NCBI GenBank assembly: GCA_025353905.1 | Contig: JANXNW010000045.1 | Coordinates: 1 to 33,456 of the forward strand | Direction: 5' to 3' | DNA: 33,456 nt | From: Hymenobacter sp. | Lineage (GTDB): Bacteria > Bacteroidota > Bacteroidia > Cytophagales > Hymenobacteraceae | Part shown: in pieces, positions 14,793 to 22,028 of the stretch | Layout: each line of letters starts with the position of its first letter | Numbering within the stretch: position 1 is the stretch's first letter | Notes under the pieces: generated by a model | Told to the model about the DNA's origin: nothing | Seen by the model: only the letters and a program-made list of their open reading frames with translations | Databases searched by the model: none | Position numbers and translations under genes: made by a program

Positions 14793-17164
14793 ATTTCGTG
14801 GGGTAGCGCGGCCAGCGCGTACCTGGCTTGGGCGAGCAGCTGGGCGGCGGCGGCGGGCAGGTGGGCGAAGTCTTCGGGGCGGGCGGCTTCGAGCAGGCGC
14901 ACGGCTTCGGCCACGTCGGGCACGCCCACCGATTCGAGGCTGGGGCGGATATGGTGGGTGAGGTTGGCCGTTTCGACCCAGTGGCCAGCGGCGGCGGCCT
15001 CGGCGAGCTGGGCCAGGCTGGCGGGCATGTTGCGCAGGAACGAATCAATGATTTTACCCACGAACTCCTGCCGGCCCTGGGCCAGGCCGCGCAGCTTGGT
15101 TAGGTCGTAGGCCGGGCCGGCGGCCGGCTCCGGCGCGGGGGCCGCCGGGCGGGCGCCGGGGGCGGGCAGCAGGTCGGCCAGGGTGCGAAAGAGCAGGGCT
15201 TCGTCGAAGGGCTTGCTCAGGCAGGCATCGAGGCCGGCGGCCAGCGCGCGGGCCGCGTCGGTGGGGTCGGCGCTGGCCGTGAGCGCTATTACCGGCTGGC
15301 AAGCGCGGGCCGCGTCGGGCAAGGCCCGAATGGCGGCCGTCGTGTCGAGCCCGCTCAATCCGGGCAGGCGCAGGTCCATGAGCACGGCATCGTAGGGGGC
15401 GTTGGCGCGCACCAGGGCCAGCGCTTCGGGGCCGGTTTCGGCTTCGTCCACGCTCGCGCCCCAGCCTTCGAGCAGCAGCCGGGCCACGATGCGGTTCAGC
15501 TCATTGTCTTCGACGAGCAGCAGCCGGCGGCCGCGCAGCGCGCCGGTATCGTAGGGGTCGGCGGCGGGGTAATCGCCGGGGGCGCCGGCCGCCTCAGCCG
15601 GGGCCGGAATCAGGGCCGGGTTGGGGACCGGGGCTTTGGGCAGCGTCAGCCGAAAAACGAAGGTGCTGCCCTGGCCCAGCTCCGAATGCACCAGCAGCTG
15701 GCCGCCGAGCTGCGCGGTCAGCGCGTGCGAAATGCTTAGCCCCAGGCCCGTACCGCCGAAACGACGCCCGGTGTCGGCGTAGGCTTGGCTGAAGCTCTCA
15801 AAAATCAGCTCCTGCTTTTCGGGCGCGATGCCGATGCCCGTGTCGGTGACGCGGAAGCGGATGCTGAGCGAGTCGGCCGTTTCGGCGACTTGCTCGGCCA
15901 TTACGGTCACGTGCCCACCCGGCTCGGTAAACTTGATGGCGTTGGCCACGAGGTTTATCACAATCTGGTTGAGGCGGTAGGGGTCGCCGAGCACCCAGGG
16001 GTAGGGGCAGCTGGCGCGCAGCGGGGTGCTGGTCAGGTAGAGGCCCTTGTCTAGGGCCTGGGCCGCGAGCGGGCCCAGGCTCTCGGCCAGCGAGTCGCAG
16101 AGGTTGAACGGCACCACCTCGAAGCTGAGCTTGCCGGCCGTCATCTTGGCCAGGTCGAGCACGTCGCCCACCACGCGCAGCAGGTGCTGGCCCGTCTGCC
16201 GGATGGTGCGCACGTAGTCCTGCTGACGGGCGTCGAGCGGGGTTTTAGCCAACTGCCCGGCCAGGCCCAGCACCCCGTTGAGGGGCGTTCGGATTTCGTG
16301 GCTCACGTTGGCCAGGAAGCTTTCTCGGGCCCGCACGGCGGTTTCGGCGGCGGCTTTGGCTTGTTTGTGGGCTTGGTCGGTACGCACCCGCTCGGTGATG
16401 TCCTGGCCGTAGCCGATGACGTAGGGCGGCTGGCCGGGCTCGCGCACCAAGTGGTTGTCGTAGAGGATGTAACGCGTGCCGGCGGCCATGCGCACGGCCA
16501 CCACCCCGCGCTGGCTGCCAGTTTCGGCCATGCGGGCCAGGTAGGTGGCCACCCCAGCCCGGTGCTCGGGCGGAGCCAAGTCGGTTAGTTCGGCCAGGTT
16601 GGCCAAGTCGGCCAGCTCGGTTGAGTTGGTCAGCTTAGTCAGGTAGCTTCTGAATGGCTCAGCCGCCGGCACTTCGCTCAGCAGCTCGACGGCGGCCGGA
16701 TTCAGGCTCAGCAGGCGGCCGCCCAAATCGTGGGTGCAGATGAGGGCCTGCGAATAGGTCATCAGGTCGCGGTACTGCTTTTCGCGGCGGGCCAGCGCCT
16801 CGGTCGTGGCTACCTGGGCCGTGATGTCGGCCAGGTAGATGGTGGTGCCGTCGGCCGGCGGGGGCGCGCCGCTCACTATGTGCAGCTGAAACTGCCGCTC
16901 GCCGAGCCCGATACGGAGCGTACCGGCGGCCTCGCCGCGGGCAGCGGCGCGCAGCTGCCGCCGGGCCTGCAGGCGCTCGGCGCGGGTCAGGGACGCGTCC
17001 AGGGTCCGGGCGGCGGGGTTGGCGTACAGAGGACGGCCCGCCGCGTCGAGCCGCACGGTGGGGTGAGGGCTTTGGCTGAGCAGCGCGCGCAGGGCGGCCA
17101 GCTCGTCGGCCAGCGCATCGGGTGGGGCCGGGCGGGGCCGGCGGGGGGCAGAAGCGGCTTTCAT
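14783..17164 (-). CDS. Cytoplasmic hybrid sensor histidine kinase (PAS-PAS-HisKA-HATPase-REC-Hpt)
   Basis: A 793-residue phosphorelay protein from the ATG at 17164 (MKAASAPRRPR). No transmembrane segment is visible, so it should sense a cytoplasmic or diffusible signal. Order: PAS about 25-115 (TVRLDAAGRPLYANPA), PAS about 130-260 (ending GYGQDITERV), HisKA with H289 in FLANVSHEIRTPLNG, HATPase with NLVANAIKF, DTGIGIAP and GTGLGLSIS, a receiver with D597 in YDAVLMDLRLPG and K651, and a C-terminal Hpt domain with H737 in ANLTHHIRPSLESVG. It can therefore carry phosphate through His-Asp-His to an unlinked regulator. Inside the second PAS is a leucine-rich, 9-bp-repeat-encoded loop. The stop codon lies in the arm of element D. 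The LytTR gene is convergent, so partnership is not implied by an operon. Confidence 0.92.
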   Translation of the reverse strand: MKAASAPRRPRPAPPDALADELAALRALLSQSPHPTVRLDAAGRPLYANPAARTLDASLTRAERLQARRQLRAAARGEAAGTLRIGLGERQFQLHIVSGAPPPADGTTIYLADITAQVATTEALARREKQYRDLMTYSQALICTHDLGGRLLSLNPAAVELLSEVPAAEPFRSYLTKLTNSTELADLANLAELTDLAPPEHRAGVATYLARMAETGSQRGVVAVRMAAGTRYILYDNHLVREPGQPPYVIGYGQDITERVRTDQAHKQAKAAAETAVRARESFLANVSHEIRTPLNGVLGLAGQLAKTPLDARQQDYVRTIRQTGQHLLRVVGDVLDLAKMTAGKLSFEVVPFNLCDSLAESLGPLAAQALDKGLYLTSTPLRASCPYPWVLGDPYRLNQIVINLVANAIKFTEPGGHVTVMAEQVAETADSLSIRFRVTDTGIGIAPEKQELIFESFSQAYADTGRRFGGTGLGLSISHALTAQLGGQLLVHSELGQGSTFVFRLTLPKAPVPNPALIPAPAEAAGAPGDYPAADPYDTGALRGRRLLLVEDNELNRIVARLLLEGWGASVDEAETGPEALALVRANAPYDAVLMDLRLPGLSGLDTTAAIRALPDAARACQPVIALTASADPTDAARALAAGLDACLSKPFDEALLFRTLADLLPAPGARPAAPAPEPAAGPAYDLTKLRGLAQGRQEFVGKIIDSFLRNMPASLAQLAEAAAAGHWVETANLTHHIRPSLESVGVPDVAEAVRLLEAARPEDFAHLPAAAAQLLAQARYALAALPHEIGE
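16575..16646. repeat. 9-bp tandem array inside the kinase PAS domain
   Basis: Eight consecutive degenerate 9-bp units close to GCCAGGTCG (plus strand) encode, on the minus strand, a leucine-every-third-residue stretch (TKLTNSTELADLANLAELT) at about residues 175-195 of the kinase. The period is a multiple of three, so copy-number change would keep the frame. It looks like an expanded loop in the PAS domain. Confidence 0.65.
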
Positions 17165-17203
17165 ACGCGGAGAAAATCCTTCGCCGACCAAGCGAAGCGC
17201 GAC

Positions 17204-17211
17204 CGAATGTA
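17204..17211 (-). promoter_or_regulatory. Possible -7 box for the hybrid kinase gene
   Basis: On the minus strand TACATTCG resembles TAnnTTTG and lies 40 bp upstream of the kinase start codon, preceded by a T-run and TTG about 13 bp away. The 153-bp gap up to the ruvC stop also has a direct repeat GCTTCTGCCC at both ends. Confidence 0.3.
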
Positions 17212-17317
17212 GGCCCTCGCGTCCCAAAAAACTTTTGCCGCGGTGGGCAGAAGCCGCTTCTGAAACCAGCCGGCCCCGGCCCCGACGCAGACCCCCGACT
17301 CAGACCCTGACGCCGCG

Positions 17318-17989
17318 CTACTTGGGCCGTGGGGCGGCGCGGCGGGGCGCGGCGGTGGTCGTGGTCGAGGCCAGGGTGCGGGCGGGGTTGTCTTCCAGAA
17401 ACTTACCCCAGCTTTTGGTGCCGGCCTTGGCGTTGTTACCCTGCTGGTAGTGGTGGCAGAGGGCCACGGCGAGCGCGTCGGTGGCATCCAGAAACTTGCT
17501 GGCCTCGGCGATGGGCGGCAGGCTCAGCGTCTGGCGCAGGATGCGGGCTACCTGCTCCTTATCGGCTGCGCCCGAGCCGGTTACGGCCTGCTTGACTTTG
17601 GTCGGCGCGTATTCCACGAACGGAATGTCGCGGCTCAGGCAGGCGGCGATGGCCACGCCCTGGGCCCGGCCCAGCTTGAGCATACTCTGCACATTGACGC
17701 CGTAAAACGGAGCCTCGATGGCCAGCTCATCGGGCAGGTACTCGTCGATGAGCTCCAGCATCCGGCTGAAGATGCGCTTTAGCTTTACGGCATGATTGGC
17801 CGCTGTTCCGAGTGCTTTGAGGTTGATGACGTCGTAACAGCGCACGTCCACGTGCTGCCCGCGCACCTCGATGACGGCGTAGCCCATAATCTGGGTGCCG
17901 GGGTCGATGCCCATGATGACTTTTTCGGCCGGGGGCAGCCGCTGGGTGAGCTGGGTGGGGTGGGGAGCAAGAATACGGGAAACGGCCAT
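17318..17989 (-). CDS. ruvC: Holliday junction endodeoxyribonuclease RuvC
   Basis: RuvC resolves Holliday junctions with RuvAB during recombinational repair. I chose the ATG at 17989 (MAVSRILAPHPTQL), giving 223 residues; the upstream 53 residues of the track ORF are read from microsatellite element E. Catalytic acidic residues are D29 in IMGIDPGTQIMGYAV, E92 in ELAIEAPFYG, and D168 and D171 in FLDATDALAVALCHH. An N-terminal extension of about 20 residues and a basic, proline/threonine-rich tail (STTTTAAPRRAAPRPK) make it longer than E. coli RuvC (173 residues). It is divergent from the flippase-like gene, and element E occupies the gap. ruvA and ruvB are not in the window. Confidence 0.95.
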   Translation of the reverse strand: MAVSRILAPHPTQLTQRLPPAEKVIMGIDPGTQIMGYAVIEVRGQHVDVRCYDVINLKALGTAANHAVKLKRIFSRMLELIDEYLPDELAIEAPFYGVNVQSMLKLGRAQGVAIAACLSRDIPFVEYAPTKVKQAVTGSGAADKEQVARILRQTLSLPPIAEASKFLDATDALAVALCHHYQQGNNAKAGTKSWGKFLEDNPARTLASTTTTAAPRRAAPRPK

Positions 17990-18022
17990 CTCGAACAAAG
18001 CTACGCCGCTCAGGCAGGGGAA

Positions 18023-18172
18023 GCCACTTGGGTTATTGGTTTTTGGTTGATGGTTGTTGGTTTTTGGGGTCGGCTGTTCGTGGTTGGGCGTTCGGTGCTG
18101 GAGGCCGCGAATCGAGCTGACCAACAACCAAAGACCAACAACCAACAACCAACAACCAAAAACCGAAGTGGC
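18023..18172. repeat. Inverted element E with heptamer microsatellite arms
   Basis: The outer ends are GCCACTT and AAGTGGC (18023-18029, 18166-18172). Inside the right arm six 7-bp units (CCAACAA, CCAAAGA, CCAAAAA) run from 18121 to 18162. The left arm carries the complementary heptamers (GTTATTG, GTTTTTG, GTTGATG, GTTGTTG) from about 18032 to 18066. Copy number and order differ between arms but the repeat words are shared. It lies in the divergent gap between ruvC and the flippase-like gene. Confidence 0.88.
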
Positions 18173-18178
18173 TGGATA

Positions 18179-19180
18179 GTGCTAGGTAAGCTGGCCGTGG
18201 CCGCCCTCACGCTGGGCCTGCTCTACCGCGCGGTATTCGCGGCCCCCGACACGGCGGCGGCCTGGCGACGGCTGCTGGCGGCCACCTTCAGCGGGGGGGC
18301 CGGCGCCACTTCCGGGCGCGGCCTGGTGCTGGCCGCGCTGGCGCTGGTGCCGCTCAATTGGGGCCTTGAAGCCTGGAAGTGGCACCGGCTGGCCCGTCAC
18401 CTCGGGCCGGGGCAGCGCTTCGGCGGCAGCCTGAAGGCGGTGTTGCTGGGCCTCACGCTGGGTTTTGCCACGCCCAACCGCGTCGGCGACTACGCCGCCC
18501 GGCTGCTGCTGCTGCCCGGCCGGCGGCGGGTGGCCGGCGTGGGGGCCGTGTTTCTGGGTCGCTACGCACAGCTCGTGGTTACGGTGCTGGCCGGCGCGGC
18601 GGGGCTGCTGTTTTTTGGGCTGAAATTTTACCCGGTGGGCTACCCGGCCGCTCAAGTGACCCTGGTGGCGGCGGCTGTGCTGCTGGCCGGAGCTGCGCTG
18701 CTGCCCCTTTACCAGGCGCGGCGGCTCGGGGCGCGGCTGGCCGCGCGGGGCTGGCGCGCGTGGCGTCTGGGCCGTTATCTGGGCCGCTGTTTGGCGGTGC
18801 TGCCTACGTACTCGGCTGGCGAGCTGCACGCGGTGCTGGCTTTGTCGGCAGCGCGCTACGCGGTGTTTTGCGCGCAGTTCGGCTTGCTGCTGGCGGCCTA
18901 CGGGGTGCGGGCCGCGCCGGGGCCGGCGCTGGCGGCCGTGGCGAGCACCTTCCTGCTCAAGTCGCTGGTGCCCTCACTCAGCGCGCTGACCGATGTGGGC
19001 GTCCGGGAGCTCTCGGCCACGCACCTATTTGGGCTGCTGGGGCAGCCGGCCCTGCCGGTACTCTCGGCCAGCCTGAGCCTGTGGGTGCTCAACATCGCGC
19101 TGCCCAGCGCCCTGGGCCTGCTGCTGCTGCCGGGGCTGCGCGTGTGGCGGGCGCGGCGCGGCTGGCGCGCGGTGCGATGA
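18179..19180 (+). CDS. Flippase-like integral membrane protein (LPG synthase TM / UPF0104 type)
   Basis: A strongly hydrophobic protein of about 333 residues with seven or eight predicted membrane segments. It contains the family-type motif GLTLGFATPNRVGDYAARLLLLPG and later FLLKSLVPSLSALTDVGVRE, resembling the lysylphosphatidylglycerol-synthase transmembrane / AglD-like family, which includes putative lipid or lipid-linked sugar flippases. The start is uncertain: the frame is open back to 17792, with an in-frame ATG at 18050 inside element E. I prefer GTG at 18179 because it gives MLGKLAVAALTLGLL, the expected first membrane helix, without microsatellite-encoded peptide. The stop overlaps the glycosyltransferase start in ATGA, so the two are translationally coupled and probably act together on a lipid-linked glycan. 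Confidence 0.78.
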   Translation: MLGKLAVAALTLGLLYRAVFAAPDTAAAWRRLLAATFSGGAGATSGRGLVLAALALVPLNWGLEAWKWHRLARHLGPGQRFGGSLKAVLLGLTLGFATPNRVGDYAARLLLLPGRRRVAGVGAVFLGRYAQLVVTVLAGAAGLLFFGLKFYPVGYPAAQVTLVAAAVLLAGAALLPLYQARRLGARLAARGWRAWRLGRYLGRCLAVLPTYSAGELHAVLALSAARYAVFCAQFGLLLAAYGVRAAPGPALAAVASTFLLKSLVPSLSALTDVGVRELSATHLFGLLGQPALPVLSASLSLWVLNIALPSALGLLLLPGLRVWRARRGWRAVR

Positions 19181-20625
19181 TTAGCGCGGCGCTGGTAGTT
19201 GGGATGGGGCTGCTGGGTGTGTCGGCGGTGTATGCGGGGGTGTGGGCGTGGCTGCGGGCTGGGGGGTTCTCGCCGCTCAACGACACCTCACCCCCTAGCC
19301 CCCTCTCCAAAAGAGAGGGGGGACTAGTTTCTAGCTCTAGTTCAAAAACAGATTTGAGCCTGATACTAGAAACTAGAACTAAGATTAGTCCCCCCTCTCT
19401 TTTGGAGAGGGGGCTAGGGGGTGAGGTGAGCGCGAGCGGCGAGAACCCCCTACTCTTCTCCGTCCTCGTTGCGGCCCGCGACGAGGCCGCTGCCCTGCCG
19501 CACCTGCTGCGCGCGCTGGCCGCCCAGACCCTGCCGCCGCCCTGTTTCGAGGTGCTCGTCGCCGACGACCACTCCACCGACGGCACCGCCGCCCTGGTGC
19601 TGGCCGCCGCCCGCACAGTGCCGTTTGCCCTCCGACTCATTCAGTTGCCGCCCGGCCAAACGGGTAAAAAAGCCGCCCTCACCGCCGCCGAAGCCCAGGC
19701 CCGCGCCCCCTGGGCCGCCTGCACCGACGCCGACTGCCGCCCCGCCCCCGGCTGGCTATTAACAATGAGTGAATGGGCTGGGCCAATGAGTGAATGGGCG
19801 AATGAGCGAATGAGTGAGGAAGAGGCGGCAATGAGTGAAGGAGTGAACGAGCGAATGAGTGATGAATTAAAAGCTCAGGAAGCTGAAAAAGCCCGCGAAG
19901 TCCCCACTCACTCAGTCACTCAGTCACTCAGTCACTCATTCACCCACTCACTCACTCACTTTCTGAGTGGGCCGGTGCGGCTTACGCCGGGCGGGGCTTG
20001 GTTTGATGGGCTGCTGGGACTGGAATTCGCCGGGCTCGGGGCAGTGGGGGCGGGGTGCATCGCGCGCCAGCAGCCCACGATGTGCAACGGGGCCAACCTG
20101 GCGTTTCGGCGCGCCTCGTTTCAGGAGGTGGGCGGCTACGGGGCGGCGGGCGGGGCCAGCATTGCCAGTGGCGACGACGAGTTTCTGCTCCACGAGATGC
20201 AGCGGCGCTACCCGGATGGGGTGCGCTTCGTGGCCGACGCGCGCGCCGTGGTCGATACGCCCGCTCCGGCCACGCTCGGGCGGCTGTTGGCCCAACGGGT
20301 GCGCTGGGCCAGCAAGTACCCGCACTATCGCTCGGCCGCGCCCCGCCGGCTGGCCCTGCTCGTGCTGAGCGCCAACCTGAGCCTGACCCTGGCCGCCGGG
20401 CTGGCGGCTGGCTGGCCGGCGCTACGGCCCTGGGCGGCGGCGGCGGCCGGGCTCAAGCTCGGCGCCGACGGGCTGCTGCTCTGGCCCATGCTGGGTCTGC
20501 TGGGCCGGCGGCGCTGGCTGGGCTGGCTATTGCCGCTGCAACTGCTGTACGCGCCCTATGCGCTGGCCGTGGCGCTGCGCGCCCGCGCCGGGCCCTACCA
20601 GTGGAAAAGCCGGACCGTGCGCTAG
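19177..20625 (+). CDS. Membrane GT2-family glycosyltransferase with two in-frame repeat insertions
   Basis: A 482-residue glycosyltransferase starting at the ATG that overlaps the previous stop. Order: an N-terminal membrane helix (1-28); a repeat-derived linker (about 29-91); the GT2 fold starting FSVLVAARDEAAALPHLL and VLVADDHSTDGT; the DxD motif D184-A-D186 in CTDADCRPAPGW; a second repeat-derived block (about 195-264); the acceptor-side GDDEFLLHEM (D333, D334, E335); and the QRVRW motif (373-377) typical of processive or inverting GT2 enzymes. Two or three C-terminal membrane helices follow. All catalytic motifs are intact, so I regard the gene as functional despite about 130 residues of palindromic and microsatellite-encoded sequence. 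It probably transfers a sugar to a lipid or glycan at the inner membrane. Donor and acceptor are unknown. Confidence 0.88.
   Translation: MISAALVVGMGLLGVSAVYAGVWAWLRAGGFSPLNDTSPPSPLSKREGGLVSSSSSKTDLSLILETRTKISPPSLLERGLGGEVSASGENPLLFSVLVAARDEAAALPHLLRALAAQTLPPPCFEVLVADDHSTDGTAALVLAAARTVPFALRLIQLPPGQTGKKAALTAAEAQARAPWAACTDADCRPAPGWLLTMSEWAGPMSEWANERMSEEEAAMSEGVNERMSDELKAQEAEKAREVPTHSVTQSLSHSFTHSLTHFLSGPVRLTPGGAWFDGLLGLEFAGLGAVGAGCIARQQPTMCNGANLAFRRASFQEVGGYGAAGGASIASGDDEFLLHEMQRRYPDGVRFVADARAVVDTPAPATLGRLLAQRVRWASKYPHYRSAAPRRLALLVLSANLSLTLAAGLAAGWPALRPWAAAAAGLKLGADGLLLWPMLGLLGRRRWLGWLLPLQLLYAPYALAVALRARAGPYQWKSRTVR
19262..19450. repeat. Inverted element F inside the glycosyltransferase gene
   Basis: Two 65-bp arms (19262-19326 and 19386-19450) are inverted copies. 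The outer 17 bp (GGGGGTTCTCGCCGCTC) are identical, the next 6 bp differ, and the inner 42 bp (ACCTCACCCCCTAGCCCC...) are identical. The 59-bp loop holds further TAGTTTCTAG-type repeats. It is read in frame and gives SPPSPLSKREGG and SPPSLLERGLGGEVS in the protein. Confidence 0.93.
19763..19972. repeat. Octamer microsatellite inverted element G inside the glycosyltransferase gene
   Basis: The left half (to about 19865) consists largely of AATGAGTG, AATGGGCG and AATGAGCG octamers. The right half (from about 19900) consists of complementary CACTCAGT and ACTCATTC units. About 35 bp of non-repeat sequence lies between. It is translated in frame as MSEWANERMSE-type and THSVTQSLSHSFTHSLTH-type peptide just after the DxD motif. 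The same octamers form element I at 26327-26393. Confidence 0.88.
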
Positions 20626-20627
20626 AG

Positions 20628-20744
20628 CGGATTTCGATTTGATGTATGTAGCGCGCAGCCTTAGCTGGGCGGGTAAAAATCTCTTATCTAACGCTCTACG
20701 CGCCCAGCTAAGGCTGCGCGATACATACATCAAATCGAAATCTG
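20628..20744. repeat. Inverted element H with 44-bp arms
   Basis: Arms 20628-20671 and 20701-20744 (CGGATTTCGATTTGATGTAT...TTAGCTGGGCG) match at 42 of 44 positions, with a 29-bp loop. The element starts 2 bp after the glycosyltransferase stop codon. It carries no ORF or transposase. It looks like a MITE-type palindrome and would fold into a long hairpin in the transcript. Confidence 0.92.
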
Positions 20745-20799
20745 TCTTATTGTATGTCTAAGCTCTCAACTCTAAAATCTAACTCAAACAATGTCTGAA

Positions 20800-20835
20800 G
20801 CCGCGAAGTAGCCGCCCGCCCGCTACCTTCGCGGC
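20800..20835 (+). promoter_or_regulatory. Palindrome overlapping a -7-like box upstream of the TPR gene
   Basis: GCCGCGAAGTAGC (20800-20812) and GCTACCTTCGCGGC (20822-20835) form an inverted repeat with one bulged base and a 9-bp loop. The right arm contains TACCTTCG (20824-20831), close to the Bacteroidota TAnnTTTG box, about 42 bp upstream of the TPR start codon. This could be an operator over the promoter. The evidence is positional only. Confidence 0.4.
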
Positions 20836-20872
20836 GCTGACTAACCTGGTCAGGGCTTACTCAGATACGTCT

Positions 20873-21979
20873 ATGCTTTCAACACGTACCCTGCTGACCG
20901 GCTGCCTCTTTGCGCTGAGCTTGCGCGCCGCCCCGGCCCTGGCGCAGGTTGATAGTGTGCGCGCCCGCACCCTGCCCGGCCGGCAGCTGGCCGAAAAAGC
21001 CTACAACGCCGGCCTGGTCAGCTTACAGGCCCACCAGTACGCCGCCGCGCTGACCAGCTTCAACCAGGCCCTGGCTACCAAGCCCGACTTTGCCCCGGCC
21101 TACACCAACCGCGCCGCAACCCAGCTGGGGCTCAAGAACTACGTCGCCGCCGTGGCCGACTACACCCAGGCCAGCCGTCTCAAGCCGGGCGCGTTCGAGC
21201 CGCTGATGGGGCGCGGGCAGGCTCACGAAGCCGCCGGCCAGCTTACTGAGGCCGAAGCCGACTACACGGCCGCCCAGCTAGCCAACCCGGCCTACGCCCC
21301 GGCCTGGTACGGGCGCGGGGTGCTGCGCTTCGAGCGGGGCGACTACGCGGCCGCGCTCAGCGATTTCGACGACGCCCTCAAGGTCGACCCCAAGTACGCC
21401 TACGCCTACCACGACCGGGCCAGCACCAACCTGCGCCTGGGCCATCCGGCCGAAGCCCTGCCCGACTACACCAAAGCGCTGGCCCTGGAGCCCACCCTGC
21501 TGCCGGCCCTGCTCAACCGGGCCGCCGCCGCCCGCCGCCTCGGCCGCCTCGACGATGCCCTGCGCGACTACGACGCTTACCTGGAAAAGGTGAGCACCAA
21601 TCCGTTGGCTTTTACGAATCGCGGTAATGCCCGCTTCGAGCAGCAGGACTACGTGGGGGCGCGCTCCGACTACGCCCGCGCTATCGTCCTCGACGCGAGC
21701 TACGCCTACGCCTGGAACAACCGCGCCGCCGCCGAGCTCAAGCTCCAGCACTACGAGCAGGCCGTCGCCGACGCCACCGAGGCCCTGCGCCTGCGCCCCG
21801 ACTACGCCGAAGCCTACCTCAACCGGGGCCACGCCCGCGAAATGCTGCGCCTCGCCGATGGCGCCTGCGCCGACTGGCGCCGCGCCGCCGAGCTGGGCCA
21901 GGCCGCGGGCAACGACTATGCCGCCGCCGCCGGCTGCGGTGGCCCCGCTGGCGAGGCCCCCACCACCACCGATAAATAG
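20873..21979 (+). CDS. Secreted TPR-repeat protein
   Basis: A 368-residue protein with a signal peptide (MLSTRTLLTGCLFALSLRAAPALAQ) and eight tetratricopeptide repeats plus a partial ninth from about residue 40 to 350. The repeats follow the pattern YAAALTSFNQALATKPDFAPAYTNRA at roughly 34-residue spacing. TPR arrays are protein-protein scaffolds; exported ones in Bacteroidota often serve in the periplasm or at the outer membrane. It ends 49 bp before the PorE-like gene on the same strand, so the two are probably co-transcribed and may act together at the envelope. No lipobox cysteine follows the signal peptide. The exact role is unknown. Confidence 0.88.
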   Translation: MLSTRTLLTGCLFALSLRAAPALAQVDSVRARTLPGRQLAEKAYNAGLVSLQAHQYAAALTSFNQALATKPDFAPAYTNRAATQLGLKNYVAAVADYTQASRLKPGAFEPLMGRGQAHEAAGQLTEAEADYTAAQLANPAYAPAWYGRGVLRFERGDYAAALSDFDDALKVDPKYAYAYHDRASTNLRLGHPAEALPDYTKALALEPTLLPALLNRAAAARRLGRLDDALRDYDAYLEKVSTNPLAFTNRGNARFEQQDYVGARSDYARAIVLDASYAYAWNNRAAAELKLQHYEQAVADATEALRLRPDYAEAYLNRGHAREMLRLADGACADWRRAAELGQAAGNDYAAAAGCGGPAGEAPTTTDK

Positions 21980-22028
21980 CGCCTCCGCTACTGGGAAGCA
22001 GTTTTATTCACCTCCTGATTGCCTTGCT

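Noticed and set aside
17792-18178. N-terminal extension of the flippase ORF
   Set aside because: Overlaps ruvC on the other strand and then reads through microsatellite element E; no family similarity.
18379-19176. N-terminal 266 residues of the 748-residue ORF ahead of the glycosyltransferase
   Set aside because: This part is the out-of-frame reading of the flippase-like gene; the real glycosyltransferase starts at the coupled ATGA at 19177.
19763-19972. Considered as a CRISPR array
   Set aside because: Units are 8 bp and contiguous, there are no spacers, the block is translated, and no cas genes are present.
19177-20625. Glycosyltransferase considered as a pseudogene because of the two repeat blocks
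   Set aside because: The frame is intact and all GT2 motifs (DDHSTDGT, DAD, GDDEF, QRVRW) and membrane segments are kept.
20628-20744. Considered as an insertion sequence
   Set aside because: No transposase ORF fits between or beside the arms; at most it is a non-autonomous MITE-type element.
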